Source of the DNA: Gemmatimonadota bacterium
GTDB lineage: Bacteria > Gemmatimonadota > Gemmatimonadetes > Gemmatimonadales > Gemmatimonadaceae
Direction: 5' to 3'
Length of the DNA stretch: 64,000 nt
Assembly (NCBI GenBank): GCA_021324775.1
Contig: JAJPIM010000043.1
Location: 80,873 to 144,872, forward strand
Under the pieces are notes generated by a model. That model was not told where the DNA came from, ran no database searches, and was given only the letters and a program-made list of their open reading frames with translations. Shown in pieces: positions 24,720 through 32,569 of the stretch. Made by a program: the position numbers and the translations under genes. Numbering within the stretch: position 1 is the first letter of the stretch; the number at the start of each line of letters is the position of its first letter.

Positions 24720-25307
24720 ATGCACCGGCTTCTGTCTTCCGTCTCCCGCGTGGTGACCGCGGGATTCTTCGGCGTGCTCACCGCGTGCGCTTCCACCAGC
24801 ACGCCCACGCCGGACGAGCACAACCCGACCGAGCGCATCGTCGGGACCGACCAGAGCGGCCGCATGATCCACACCACCGACTATTACTCAGGAACGGAAG
24901 CGCGCATCAACGCGCCGCCGTCCAGCGTCATGGCCGTGTTGTCGCAGGTGTATCCGGATCTCGGTATTCCGATAGCCACGATGGTCACCACGACCGGACA
25001 GGTCGGCAATACGAACTACAGGGTACCGGGCCACCGCCTGAAGACCATGCCACTCTCACGGATCCTCGACTGCGGCCAGGAGTCGGTATCTGGCACGCGC
25101 GCCGATGTCGATGAAATCACGCTCAATGTGATGTCCACGATCAAGCCGGTAGGCGACAGCGGATCGGTTGTCAACACCTACGTGAGCGCGCTCGCACGGC
25201 CGTTCGGAACGAGCAGCGACCCCGTCACGTGTGCGAGCAGCGGAGCGCTCGAGAACATTATCAACGACCGCGTGGTGAAGGCCCTCGGAGGCAGCGCCGC
25301 TAACTGA
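24720..25307 (+). CDS. lipoprotein of unknown function, tandem copy 2
   Basis: 195 residues from ATG 24720; the track's 24672 start adds an unlikely N-terminus. Lipobox GVLTACAST, then TPTPDEHNPTERIV. Domain landmarks match copy 1: SSVMAVLSQVYPDLGIPI, TTGQVGNTNYRVPGHRLKT, ILDCGQESV, DSGSVVNTYVSALARP, and C-terminal DRVVKALGGSAAN. The 3' end overlaps the aroH stop on the other strand by 8 nt. Both copies keep all the shared positions, so both look functional. Confidence 0.82.
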   Translation: MHRLLSSVSRVVTAGFFGVLTACASTSTPTPDEHNPTERIVGTDQSGRMIHTTDYYSGTEARINAPPSSVMAVLSQVYPDLGIPIATMVTTTGQVGNTNYRVPGHRLKTMPLSRILDCGQESVSGTRADVDEITLNVMSTIKPVGDSGSVVNTYVSALARPFGTSSDPVTCASSGALENIINDRVVKALGGSAAN

Positions 25308-25701
25308 CCGGCGGCGCCACCGACAGGTCGGGTCGCAGCGCTTCAGCGGCGCCGAGGTACACGTGCTGTATCTCGGCGCGCGGGCGGGGTGACTCGACAT
25401 AGAGCAGGGCGCGAATGCACCGGCCCAGGGCGCCGGGGACCGGAATCTCCATCGTGCAGAGCAGCGGCACATCGAGCCAGCCCATCCGGCGCGCGCCGAG
25501 CGCCGGAAAGGCGCTCGTGAGGTCCGGCGTGACCGTGAAAATCACGCTGATGACGTCGTCCGTCACGAGGCGGTTGCGGGCGACGATCTCGGACAACAGC
25601 TCGATCGTCGCGTCGTAGATCGCTGCCGGCTCATCGCGCGCCACCGTGATGGCGCCACGGATGGCGCGCAGTGAGCGGCTATTCCGGCCCGCGTTCGGCA
25701 T
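25300..25701 (-). CDS. aroH: chorismate mutase, AroH (monofunctional) type
   Basis: 133 residues from ATG 25701 (MPNAGRNSRSLRAIRGAITV). Converts chorismate to prephenate for phenylalanine and tyrosine. AroH-class signatures: RAIRGAITVARDEPAAI, the core VIFTVTPDLTSAFPALGARR near residue 65, DVPLLCTMEIPVPGALGRCIR near 92, and the C-terminal AEIQHVYLGAAEALRPDL. Length is normal for the class. The track's earlier start (25860) runs through a terminator hairpin. An upstream leader peptide and hairpin suggest attenuation control. Confidence 0.92.
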   Translation of the reverse strand: MPNAGRNSRSLRAIRGAITVARDEPAAIYDATIELLSEIVARNRLVTDDVISVIFTVTPDLTSAFPALGARRMGWLDVPLLCTMEIPVPGALGRCIRALLYVESPRPRAEIQHVYLGAAEALRPDLSVAPPVS

Positions 25702-25800
25702 GCCGGACAACCTGATGCCAGCAGCGTGCGGATGCAACCCGCGGCGGTGGAATGCGACATTGGTGCTACGCGATCCGCGGACAGCGCGCGCACCACGTGA

Positions 25801-25844
25801 AAACGAGTGGGGCCCACCGCGTGCCACCGCGAAGGGCCCCACTC
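25801..25844 (-). terminator. intrinsic terminator upstream of aroH (attenuator candidate)
   Basis: On the minus strand GAGTGGGGCCC, an 18-nt loop and GGGCCCCACTC form a perfect 11-bp stem, followed by G and TTTT (25803-25800). It lies about 100 nt before the aroH ATG and about 47 nt after a short leader ORF, which is the arrangement of a transcription attenuator. The T-run is only on the aroH strand, so it is not a terminator for the plus strand. Confidence 0.7.
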
Positions 25845-25890
25845 TCGGACCAGCCGGCACGGACCGGTGGTCGTTGCTACCGCACAGGCC

Positions 25891-25935
25891 TCAACGGCCG
25901 TTGGCGATCCGTGCCGGAGAATGGTCAGTAGACAA
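25891..25935 (-). CDS. candidate 14-residue leader peptide before aroH
   Basis: TTG 25935 starts MSTDHSPARIANGR and ends at TGA. It is preceded by AAGGAGGTGATCC (25949-25937), an unusually complete complement to the 16S 3' end, with 7 nt from AGGAGG to TTG. The strength of this site argues for real translation. The peptide has no Phe, Tyr or Trp codon, so classical aromatic attenuation by ribosome stalling is not obvious. It may instead sense another signal or simply load ribosomes. Confidence 0.5.
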   Translation of the reverse strand: MSTDHSPARIANGR

Positions 25936-26030
25936 AGGATCACCTCCTTGCAGATGGGTGGGTGATGAGCGTGGACTCCGGAAATATAAATGTTGAGGGG
26001 TGTCGGATGGTGGTGCCCGCCGGCCAGCCG

Positions 26031-26513
26031 TCAGGCTCTCGGTGCGAGCAGCCACAGCACCGTCGCCTGCGCGACCGTGTCGCCCACGGCATCCTGCACG
26101 ACCGCCGTAACCAGAAACTCCATCGGGCTGTTCACCTCAGGCACGGCGCAGCGGCATTCCGCCGTCAGCGTTCCGCGGGCTTTCTTCTCGAATCCCATCT
26201 GGATTCCGATCACGATCCCACGGACGGTGGGGGGCAGGCCGACCATCATGGCGAGCCCACTGGTCACCTCGGCCAGGTTGGTGAGCGCGATCGCGTGCAC
26301 CGATCGCAGGTGATTGCGGACGTGGGGACGGTCGCGCATCCGGACGCGCGCGAAACCCGGTGAGAGCGCGAGGACATCCGGACGGATCGATCCGGTGTAG
26401 GGAATCATTCGCCCGAGGAGGCGGCTGAAGAGCCAGCGTCCCCCAGGGACCCGGTGGAGCCGTTGCCAGGCCAGTCGCATCCGGCTCGCCGGGTCGTTAT
26501 CCGTTACCGGCAT
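26031..26513 (-). CDS. DUF4442 hotdog-fold protein (thioesterase-like)
   Basis: 160 residues of the DUF4442/PaaI-like hotdog group. Core motif VRMRDRPHVRNHLRSVHAIA followed by LTNLAEVTSGLAMM, in which the N-H-x-x-S-x-H-A stretch lines the acyl pocket of hotdog thioesterases. The N-terminus (LAWQRLHRVPGGRWLFSRLLGRMIPYTGSI) is the usual DUF4442 lead. The substrate is likely an acyl-CoA. Single gene; the 3' end faces away from aroH's leader. Confidence 0.82.
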   Translation of the reverse strand: MPVTDNDPASRMRLAWQRLHRVPGGRWLFSRLLGRMIPYTGSIRPDVLALSPGFARVRMRDRPHVRNHLRSVHAIALTNLAEVTSGLAMMVGLPPTVRGIVIGIQMGFEKKARGTLTAECRCAVPEVNSPMEFLVTAVVQDAVGDTVAQATVLWLLAPRA

Positions 26514-26649
26514 CCGTCGCTCCGGTTACAGCGCCGTCACGCTGAATTGACAACAACTTACGTTGCATGAGGCGGCCACATCGGTTAACGTTTCTCTCAA
26601 CATACACGCGGGCGTGCGCGCCCGCTTCCTCTCCTCCACAGCGAGTTCT

Positions 26650-26871
26650 ATGGCGAAGCAAGAGGCAATCGAGCTGGAAGGAACGGTGGCTGAAGTGTTG
26701 CCCAACGCCACGTTTCGCGTCGTGATGGACAACGGGCATGACGTCCTCACCACTCTCGGTGGCAACATGCGGCGATTTCGTATCCGGGTTCTGGCTGGTG
26801 ACCGGGTGAAGATCGAGGTCTCGCCGTACGATTTGACACGGGGCCGTATCACCTATCGCCACAAGGCGTAG
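26650..26871 (+). CDS. infA: translation initiation factor IF-1
   Basis: 73 residues, the normal IF-1 length, starting [20 protein letters not shown] and ending [16 protein letters not shown]. It is an OB-fold protein that binds the ribosomal A-site during initiation. [15 protein letters not shown] replaces the more common GKMRxNxIRIxxGD, a pattern often seen in second copies of infA outside the ribosomal-protein operon. The genomic location here, away from rpmJ or secY, agrees with an accessory copy (inference). The track start at 26563 is upstream of the conserved beginning. Confidence 0.93.
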   Translation: MAKQEAIELEGTVAEVLPNATFRVVMDNGHDVLTTLGGNMRRFRIRVLAGDRVKIEVSPYDLTRGRITYRHKA

Positions 26872-26897
26872 CGCGCGCCACCGGCGTAGCGCACCTC

Positions 26898-26913
26898 GCG
26901 AGCGTCGGCTCGC
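26898..26913 (+). terminator. short hairpin after infA
   Basis: GCGAGC-GTCG-GCTCGC, 6-bp stem, then TCGCATTTC. Modest terminator candidate 27 nt after the infA stop. Confidence 0.35.
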
Positions 26914-26925
26914 TCGCATTTCAGG

Positions 26926-27030
26926 GATACCACTCGCGCGCGTTCCCCGCGCGCGTATCACCTTCTCGCGCACCGCAGACTCGCGCGGCGCATACCCGCG
27001 CAGCGCCTTCTTGCGCACTGTGGTCCCGCG
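26926..27030. repeat. 15-nt periodic degenerate repeat, seven units
   Basis: Seven consecutive 15-mers starting at 26926, 26941, 26956, 26971, 26986, 27001 and 27016 each end in (C/T)CGCG or a close variant (TTGCG, GCGCG), with variable bases before. It crosses the start region of the lytic transglycosylase gene. Read on the minus strand it would give a pentapeptide pattern R-x-x-(A/V/G)-(V/L/P/I), but that frame runs antisense to infA and is unlikely to be a gene. Confidence 0.6.
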
Positions 27031-29014
27031 GATCGCGCTCGCGTGCATCGTTGCGGTGTGGAGCGCTCCGCAGATGGGCGCGCAGAGTCCCGCGCCCTCC
27101 GGTGCCGCACTCGTCGTAGCCGCTCGCGGATACGACCGGGCCAATCAGTTCGACAGCGCACGCGGTGGGTACGAGGCGGCTGCGCTGGTGCTGCCGCCGA
27201 TCGCCGACTGGCTGCTCTTGCGGGCGGCGGGCGTCACGCCGGATAGCGCAGCTCGCGCACGCGACTACGCGAACATTTCGCTCCCCGCTGCCCGGGGCCG
27301 GATCCCATGGACGGAAGCTCAGGCGCGCGAGCGCATGGGCGACGCTGCCGGGGCCGCCCGTCTGTACGATTCCCTTGGTGCGCCGGTCGATGCCTTTCGC
27401 AACGACGCGACGGTGCTGGCACTCGCGGCGGACAGCGCGTCGCGAAGGGCGCTCTGCGGACGCATCGTGGCGTACATCATCGCGCACAGCGGGACAGCAG
27501 GCGCCCGGGGGGCCGTCGATGTTCTCGACCACACCTGCTCGCCGCTGCCGTTGCCGTCGGAACTCGTGGTCGCGCGGAGCGCCGCTGCGTCCGGCCCGCT
27601 CCCGCGGGCGCTCGCCGCATTCGACCGGCTGGCCGCCGAGCCTGGCGCGCCAACGCTCGCTCCGGAGGAATCGGAAGCGTATGGAGTGGTGCTGAGCCGG
27701 TCGCACCGGGATACGGACGCCGCGCGGGTCTTCGGCACACTCACGCAGGCGGGCATCCCCGCCCCGCTCATGCACGCCGCCCAGTATCAACGCGCCCGCG
27801 CGCTGGTTGCCGAAGGAGACAAGGCCCAAGGCACACGGCTGCTCCGGACGCTCATTCGGACAGCGCCACACGACACTGCTGCCGCCGATGCGCTGATGCT
27901 GCTCGCCGACCTCGCCACCGACGAACGTGATGATGCCGGGGCGCGGCGCGACTTCCTGCAGGTTGCCCGCCGCTTTCCATCGAGCCCGCTGGCGGCGCGA
28001 GCTCAGTTTCGTGCGGCGTTGATCGCCTTCATCGGCGCCGGACCTGCCCGCGGAGGATCGGCCGCTGCCGCTCGCGAGTGGGACCTCCTCGGCAAGACGT
28101 ATCCAGGTGCGCCTGATGCGACGGCCGCACTCTACTGGAGTGGCCGGGCATGGGCTCGCGCGGGGCGTGTCGCGCGGGCCGCGGAGCGGTGGCGGTCCGT
28201 ATTGGCATCGGACCCGCTTTCGTACTACGCGACCCTCAGTGCGCGGCGGCTGCATCTCACCGACTCACTCTCCGCTCGCGCGGGCGACACGACGGAACGC
28301 GCCGTTCCGCCGTACATGACTGCCGCGCTCCAGCGGGCCTCACTGCTCGACTCACTGGGCATGGCGGTCGAGGCGCATTTTGAGATCGATCGCGTCGTCC
28401 GTCAGGCGGGAGACACACCGGACGCGATCCTCGCGGCGGGTGACGCGCTCGTCCGTGCCGGCGAAGCCGCTCGCGCGGTCGGTCTGGGCTGGCGGCTCGT
28501 GGGGCTGGCCAACGGGGCGGCCCGGGACCCGCGGGTGCTCCGTCTCATCTACCCGCTGGCCTTCGCGGACACACTGGCGCTCGACGCGCGCGCGCGCGGG
28601 CTCGATCCCGCCCTCGTCGCGGCGGTCATCCGTGAGGAGTCCGCCTTCAACCCGCGGGCGGTGTCGGGTGTCGGGGCGCGCGGACTCATGCAGGTGATGC
28701 CGTCGATCGGCCGCCAGCTCGCCGAAGCGCGCCGCCTCGGTCCCTGGGACCCGGCGCTCCTGGACGACCCCGGGATCAACCTCTCGCTCGGTGTGGCGCA
28801 CCTGGCCACGTTCCAGAGCCAGGAGGGTGGAAGTCTCGAGCGGACGCTGGCGGCGTACAACGCGGGACCGAGCCGGGTTCGGCTGTGGGCGGCGAAGCGC
28901 GGCGCGGACGATCCGGAAGTGTTCGTCGAGCGGATTCCGTTCACGGACACGCGCGACTATGTTCGCGCGATCGTCCACGGGCGCGACGTCTACGCGGCGC
29001 TGTACGGTCTCTGA
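27020..29014 (+). CDS. Slt-type soluble lytic murein transglycosylase
   Basis: 664 residues. Signal peptide (VPRIALACIVAVWSAPQMGAQ), then a long helical, TPR-like superhelical region (about 30-500), then the C-terminal SLT goose-lysozyme-like domain. In that domain the catalytic Glu lies in AAVIREESAFNPRAVSGVGA (about 538-557), followed by RGLMQVMPSIGRQLA, NLSLGVAHL and TLAAYNAGPSRVRLW. It cleaves peptidoglycan to 1,6-anhydro-muropeptides in the periplasm. Start choice is GTG 27020; TTG 27011 is the alternative. Neither has a clear Shine-Dalgarno, and both lie in the 15-nt repeat. The 3' end overlaps the convergent PAP2 gene by 25 nt. Confidence 0.92.
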   Translation: MVPRIALACIVAVWSAPQMGAQSPAPSGAALVVAARGYDRANQFDSARGGYEAAALVLPPIADWLLLRAAGVTPDSAARARDYANISLPAARGRIPWTEAQARERMGDAAGAARLYDSLGAPVDAFRNDATVLALAADSASRRALCGRIVAYIIAHSGTAGARGAVDVLDHTCSPLPLPSELVVARSAAASGPLPRALAAFDRLAAEPGAPTLAPEESEAYGVVLSRSHRDTDAARVFGTLTQAGIPAPLMHAAQYQRARALVAEGDKAQGTRLLRTLIRTAPHDTAAADALMLLADLATDERDDAGARRDFLQVARRFPSSPLAARAQFRAALIAFIGAGPARGGSAAAAREWDLLGKTYPGAPDATAALYWSGRAWARAGRVARAAERWRSVLASDPLSYYATLSARRLHLTDSLSARAGDTTERAVPPYMTAALQRASLLDSLGMAVEAHFEIDRVVRQAGDTPDAILAAGDALVRAGEAARAVGLGWRLVGLANGAARDPRVLRLIYPLAFADTLALDARARGLDPALVAAVIREESAFNPRAVSGVGARGLMQVMPSIGRQLAEARRLGPWDPALLDDPGINLSLGVAHLATFQSQEGGSLERTLAAYNAGPSRVRLWAAKRGADDPEVFVERIPFTDTRDYVRAIVHGRDVYAALYGL

Positions 29015-29682
29015 GTCTCGCCCGCCACGTGCGCCGATAACTGGCCGGCGCGCCGCTGTTCCCAGATGAGACAGGCCGCCGACCACGCCACGCCCGCGAA
29101 CAGTGCGCCGATGACATCGCTCGGCCAATGCGCGCCGAGGTAGATGCGTGAAATACCGACGAGGCAAATGAGGACGGCTGCAGCCACACCCGCGCTCACG
29201 CGGATGGCGCGAGACGCGCGCCGCGTGACGATCACCGCGCCGAGCCCGAAGATCACGATCGCCATCATCGTGTGACCTGACGGGAAGCCGAAGCCGCCGG
29301 CGTCAGTGAGCTTCGGTGAAATGCCGGTCGGCCGGTGGTGCCGGACGATCTCCTTGAGGGCGATGTACACGACCTCTCCGCTCAGGCACGCCCCCGTGTA
29401 GAGGATCGCGTCATCGCGTCCATTGAGCCGGTAGATGAGGGCGGCGAGCAGCACCGCCAGGGGAGCGGACAGCTTGCCGTGCGCGATCGACGAAGCGGCG
29501 ATCATCACGTCGGTCACGGCCGGTGACGCGAGGGTGCGGATGGCGAGGATCCCTTCGCGGTCGGGCGCGGCGACCGGCCCGAGGAGTACGAGCACGGCGG
29601 TGATGATCAACCCCGCCGTGCAGAGGACGGCGCAAACTACGAGCGCTCGTGCGGAGTCGCGGGTGGGCGTCGCGCCGGTCAC
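28990..29682 (-). CDS. PAP2-family membrane phosphatase
   Basis: 230 residues with about six transmembrane helices and the three phosphatase motifs in order: KEIVRHHRP (motif 1), FPSGHTMM (motif 2, catalytic His) and SRIYLGAHWPSDV (motif 3). Likely acts on a lipid phosphate such as undecaprenyl pyrophosphate or phosphatidic acid at the outer face of the membrane. The GTG start overlaps the ABC transporter stop (GTGA), so it is coupled to that exporter. Confidence 0.93.
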   Translation of the reverse strand: MTGATPTRDSARALVVCAVLCTAGLIITAVLVLLGPVAAPDREGILAIRTLASPAVTDVMIAASSIAHGKLSAPLAVLLAALIYRLNGRDDAILYTGACLSGEVVYIALKEIVRHHRPTGISPKLTDAGGFGFPSGHTMMAIVIFGLGAVIVTRRASRAIRVSAGVAAAVLICLVGISRIYLGAHWPSDVIGALFAGVAWSAACLIWEQRRAGQLSAHVAGETQRPYSAA

Positions 29683-31748
29683 CGATACCCGGCGGCCTGC
29701 ATCGCGAACAATTCGCCGTATACGCCGCCCTTGGCGACGAGCTCCTCATGGGTGCCTTCTTCCACGACGTGACCGCCTTCGGCCCCGCCGCCGAGTACGA
29801 CGATGCGGTCCGCCATCCGAACCGTCGAGAAGCGATGCGAGATCAGCACAGCGACGCGGCCCGCGACCAATTCCGAGAATCGCAGAAACACCTCGTATTC
29901 GGCGCGGGCGTCGAGGGCAGCCGTCGGCTCATCGAGGATCAATACCTGCGCATTCCGCAGATACGCGCGGGCCAGCGCGACCTTTTGCCACTCGCCGCCC
30001 GACAGGTCGACGCCGCCGTCGAACCGGCGTCCGAGCATCTGCCGGTACCCCTGCGGGAAGCGCGGGAGCAGGGAGTCGGCGAGTGATTGCTCCGCGGCAC
30101 GCACGATCGGCGGGAACGGCGGCACCGTGGGCGGGTTCGGCGCAATCGGCTTGGGCTCCTCCGGACGAACACCGTTGCCGTTGTCACCGGATGGGCGTGA
30201 CGGCCGGCTGCGCGGCCGGTACGCGGGATAGGCGCCGCTGGCGATCGGCTCGACGGTGCTGGGGGTCGGGCGGGAGGCGGGGCTATCCGCTGTCTCAGCC
30301 TCGTCGAGGTAGTGCCGGGTCTGGTCGATCTGTCCGACGCCGATGTTCTCGTCGAACGAGAAATCGTACCGCACGAAGTCCTGGAAGATCACACCGATGG
30401 CCTGCCGCAGCGACGCGACATCGTACTGCCGCAGGTCGATTCCATCGAGCAGGATCCGGCCTTCCGTGGGGTCGTACAGGCGGGCGAGCAATTTGGTCAG
30501 TGTCGTCTTGCCGGCGCCGTTCTCGCCGACGAGCGCAATGCGCTCGCCGGGGCCGAGCGTGAGATTGATGTGCCGGACCGCCCAGCGGTCCGACCCGGCG
30601 TACTTGAACCCGACGTCCTGAAAGACGAATCCGGTCTGGATGGGGCGGGGCACCTCGCGAGCGCCGGGCTGCGAAACGACATTGGGCTTGATGTCGAAGA
30701 ACAGGAACAGGTCTCGCAGGTAGAGTGCCTGTTCGTAGACGTCGCTCGCCTGCAGGAGCAAGCGCTGGAGGATGTCGCGGCTCTGGTTGAACGATGCGGC
30801 GAGGAAGGTCAGGGACCCGATGCTGATCGCGCGCACCACCGCACTGAACACGATGATGACGAACGCGGAGTAGTAGCCCAGCGTGCCGAGCAGGGACAAG
30901 ACCGCGCTGGTGATGCCGCGGCGGATCGACAGGTCGCGATTCTCTTCGTAGAACCGGTGGGCGAGCACGCGGAAGCGGTCGGTCAGCCAGGCCGACAGGC
31001 CGAACATCTGGACTTCCTTGGCGGTCGCGTCGCTCGCGGCGACGTAGCGCAGATAGTCGAGGAGACGCCGTTGGGGCGTCCAGCGGAAGAGGAGCGAGTA
31101 TCCAAGAGCGGCGAAATGCGTCTGGCCGACGAAGCTCGGCAGGATCGAGAGCACCAGGACGAACACCAGGACCGGCTTGAACGCGATGATCGCGGCGCCG
31201 AGGCTGGCAACGGTCAGCGAGTCCTGCGCCATGGCGAGGACCTGGGCGAGGAGTCCGATGCGGCCGACCGATTCCTTTCGGGCGCGTTCGAGCAGGTCGT
31301 AGAAGTTCGGATCCTCGAACTGCGCCAGGTCGAGGGTCGCCGCGTGCTCCATGATCCGGACGCTGATGCGGTTGGAAAAGAGGTCGCCGAGCAGGCTCTC
31401 GACGACGATCGAGGCACGGGCGAGCAGCTCCTGGGCGGCGACGATCGCCAACTCGATCGCGACGAGCTGCCAGATGTAGTGCCAATCCGGGCGCGAGTCG
31501 AGAACGACGAAGCCGGGCGCGATCCAGAACGGCCGCGTGAGCGAATTGACGACCGCATCGATGATCAGCTTCCCGATCCACAGAGTCGCCAGCGGTGTGA
31601 ACGCGCGCATGATGCGGAGAACGAACATCGCCGCGGCCAGCGGGCGATGGGTCGTCCACACCAGCTTGATGAGTGGCGGGACGTAGCGGAGCGCGGTGAT
31701 GCGATCCCGCCAACTGGGAGGCTTCTCGATCGGCTCGTCGGGGGCCAT
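29679..31748 (-). CDS. ABC transporter, fused permease and ATPase, with Pro-rich insertion
   Basis: 689-residue half-transporter of the exporter type. An N-terminal six-helix transmembrane domain lies at about residues 20-330, and the nucleotide-binding domain follows with Walker A GENGAGKTTLTK, signature LSGGEWQKVALARA, Walker B VLILDEPTAALD and switch His ISHRF. Between the Q-loop (GVIFQDFVRYDFSF) and the signature there is an insertion of about 60 residues rich in Pro, Ser and Arg (RPRSRPSRPSGDNGNG, PEEPKPIAPNPPTVPP). It is absent from ordinary family members. Substrate unknown. Coupled to the PAP2 gene downstream, so a lipid-linked substrate is possible (inference). Confidence 0.93.
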   Translation of the reverse strand: MAPDEPIEKPPSWRDRITALRYVPPLIKLVWTTHRPLAAAMFVLRIMRAFTPLATLWIGKLIIDAVVNSLTRPFWIAPGFVVLDSRPDWHYIWQLVAIELAIVAAQELLARASIVVESLLGDLFSNRISVRIMEHAATLDLAQFEDPNFYDLLERARKESVGRIGLLAQVLAMAQDSLTVASLGAAIIAFKPVLVFVLVLSILPSFVGQTHFAALGYSLLFRWTPQRRLLDYLRYVAASDATAKEVQMFGLSAWLTDRFRVLAHRFYEENRDLSIRRGITSAVLSLLGTLGYYSAFVIIVFSAVVRAISIGSLTFLAASFNQSRDILQRLLLQASDVYEQALYLRDLFLFFDIKPNVVSQPGAREVPRPIQTGFVFQDVGFKYAGSDRWAVRHINLTLGPGERIALVGENGAGKTTLTKLLARLYDPTEGRILLDGIDLRQYDVASLRQAIGVIFQDFVRYDFSFDENIGVGQIDQTRHYLDEAETADSPASRPTPSTVEPIASGAYPAYRPRSRPSRPSGDNGNGVRPEEPKPIAPNPPTVPPFPPIVRAAEQSLADSLLPRFPQGYRQMLGRRFDGGVDLSGGEWQKVALARAYLRNAQVLILDEPTAALDARAEYEVFLRFSELVAGRVAVLISHRFSTVRMADRIVVLGGGAEGGHVVEEGTHEELVAKGGVYGELFAMQAAGYR

Positions 31749-31834
31749 ACGGCTAATGAGTAATTAACCCTTATTTCGGGGCTTGGGCGATATCTTGTAT
31801 CGGGGGGGTACAACCGAGCAGCACGGAGGGGCGA
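31749..31834. promoter_or_regulatory. AT-rich divergent promoter region
   Basis: An unusually AT-rich patch (TAATGAGTAATTAACCCTTATTT) in very GC-rich DNA between the ABC exporter (-) and the pilin-like gene (+), with a CGATA-tcttg-TATCG dyad. It probably holds both promoters; I cannot fix the hexamers. Confidence 0.4.
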
Positions 31835-32365
31835 ATGCGTATCGGTCACCGATCGGCGCGATCCGGGCTCGCGAGATGCCGGCCCGGCGGGCTGGCCGCC
31901 AACGCGGCGCTCGCAGCCTCGCGATTGGGGGCTCTGCGGGCGGCCCGATCCTACAGACCGTGGCGCGGACTCTACACGTGTCTGGTCATTACCGTGGCCG
32001 CGTTGTGCGTGGCGCCGGCGGCGGAGGGGCAGGCCGCCCCCCCATCGACGACCCCCGGCGGGGCTGCGATGATCCAGGCCATGACGGGTGATCTGCGCCG
32101 TATGGTGAGCGCCAACGAGGTCTATAAGGCGAAGAACAAGCGTTACGCCGTGACCGTCGGAGATCTCACGACGTACCACACGAGCAGTGGGGTGGCCGTG
32201 GTGTTCTTGACCGTCACCGCCACCGGGTGGTCCGGCAGGGCAACCGCATCCAGCCTCCCCGGCAAGAGCTGTGTGGTCAGCGTCGGAACCGTGGCCACGG
32301 CTCCCAAGACGGATGCCACTGGGCGGACGGGAGCCGACGCGGTGGTGGTCTGCGATCCCGCGTGA
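31835..32365 (+). CDS. small exported protein with pilin-like N-terminal helix
   Basis: 176 residues. ATG 31835 has GGAGG 6 nt upstream. A long basic N-terminus is followed by a hydrophobic segment (TCLVITVAALCVAPAAEG), then a helix DLRRMVSANEVYKAKNKRYAVTVGDL and a beta domain. The helix and the 'x-x-x-N-Y/R-Y-A/T-x-x-x-x-D-L' turn resemble the end of the helix of type IV pilins or pseudopilins, but there is no prepilin peptidase site (G|FTLIE), so it is not a normal pilin. Two Cys (KSCVVSV, VVVCDPA) may form the D-region disulfide typical of pilins. Function unknown. Confidence 0.7.
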   Translation: MRIGHRSARSGLARCRPGGLAANAALAASRLGALRAARSYRPWRGLYTCLVITVAALCVAPAAEGQAAPPSTTPGGAAMIQAMTGDLRRMVSANEVYKAKNKRYAVTVGDLTTYHTSSGVAVVFLTVTATGWSGRATASSLPGKSCVVSVGTVATAPKTDATGRTGADAVVVCDPA

Positions 32366-32569
32366 CGGCGCACGGCGCGCGCCAGTCTTGTCGCTGGCAC
32401 GAGACTCGCTTGGTGCACGCTGTGCCGCGGTTCGCGGTCGTTGCAAGCGGTGTCCACGCCATCCAGAGTCGAACGCCCCGCGCCGCCGTCCGGAGACGAG
32501 CACCGCCTCTCGGGTTGCCGGCGCGCCCGGCGCGTTTGACCGCCCCTTTTTCGAGTTGTGGAGACATTC

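Noticed and set aside
25801-25949. T-box riboswitch before aroH
   Set aside because: The terminator loop has GGTGGCACGCGG, one base short of the T-box core, and there is no room for a stem I with specifier loop; kept only as an attenuator-like leader.
26497-27144. Pentapeptide-like minus-strand ORF over the 15-nt repeat and infA
   Set aside because: Most of the frame is antisense to infA and has no start signal; the periodicity is reported as DNA structure instead.
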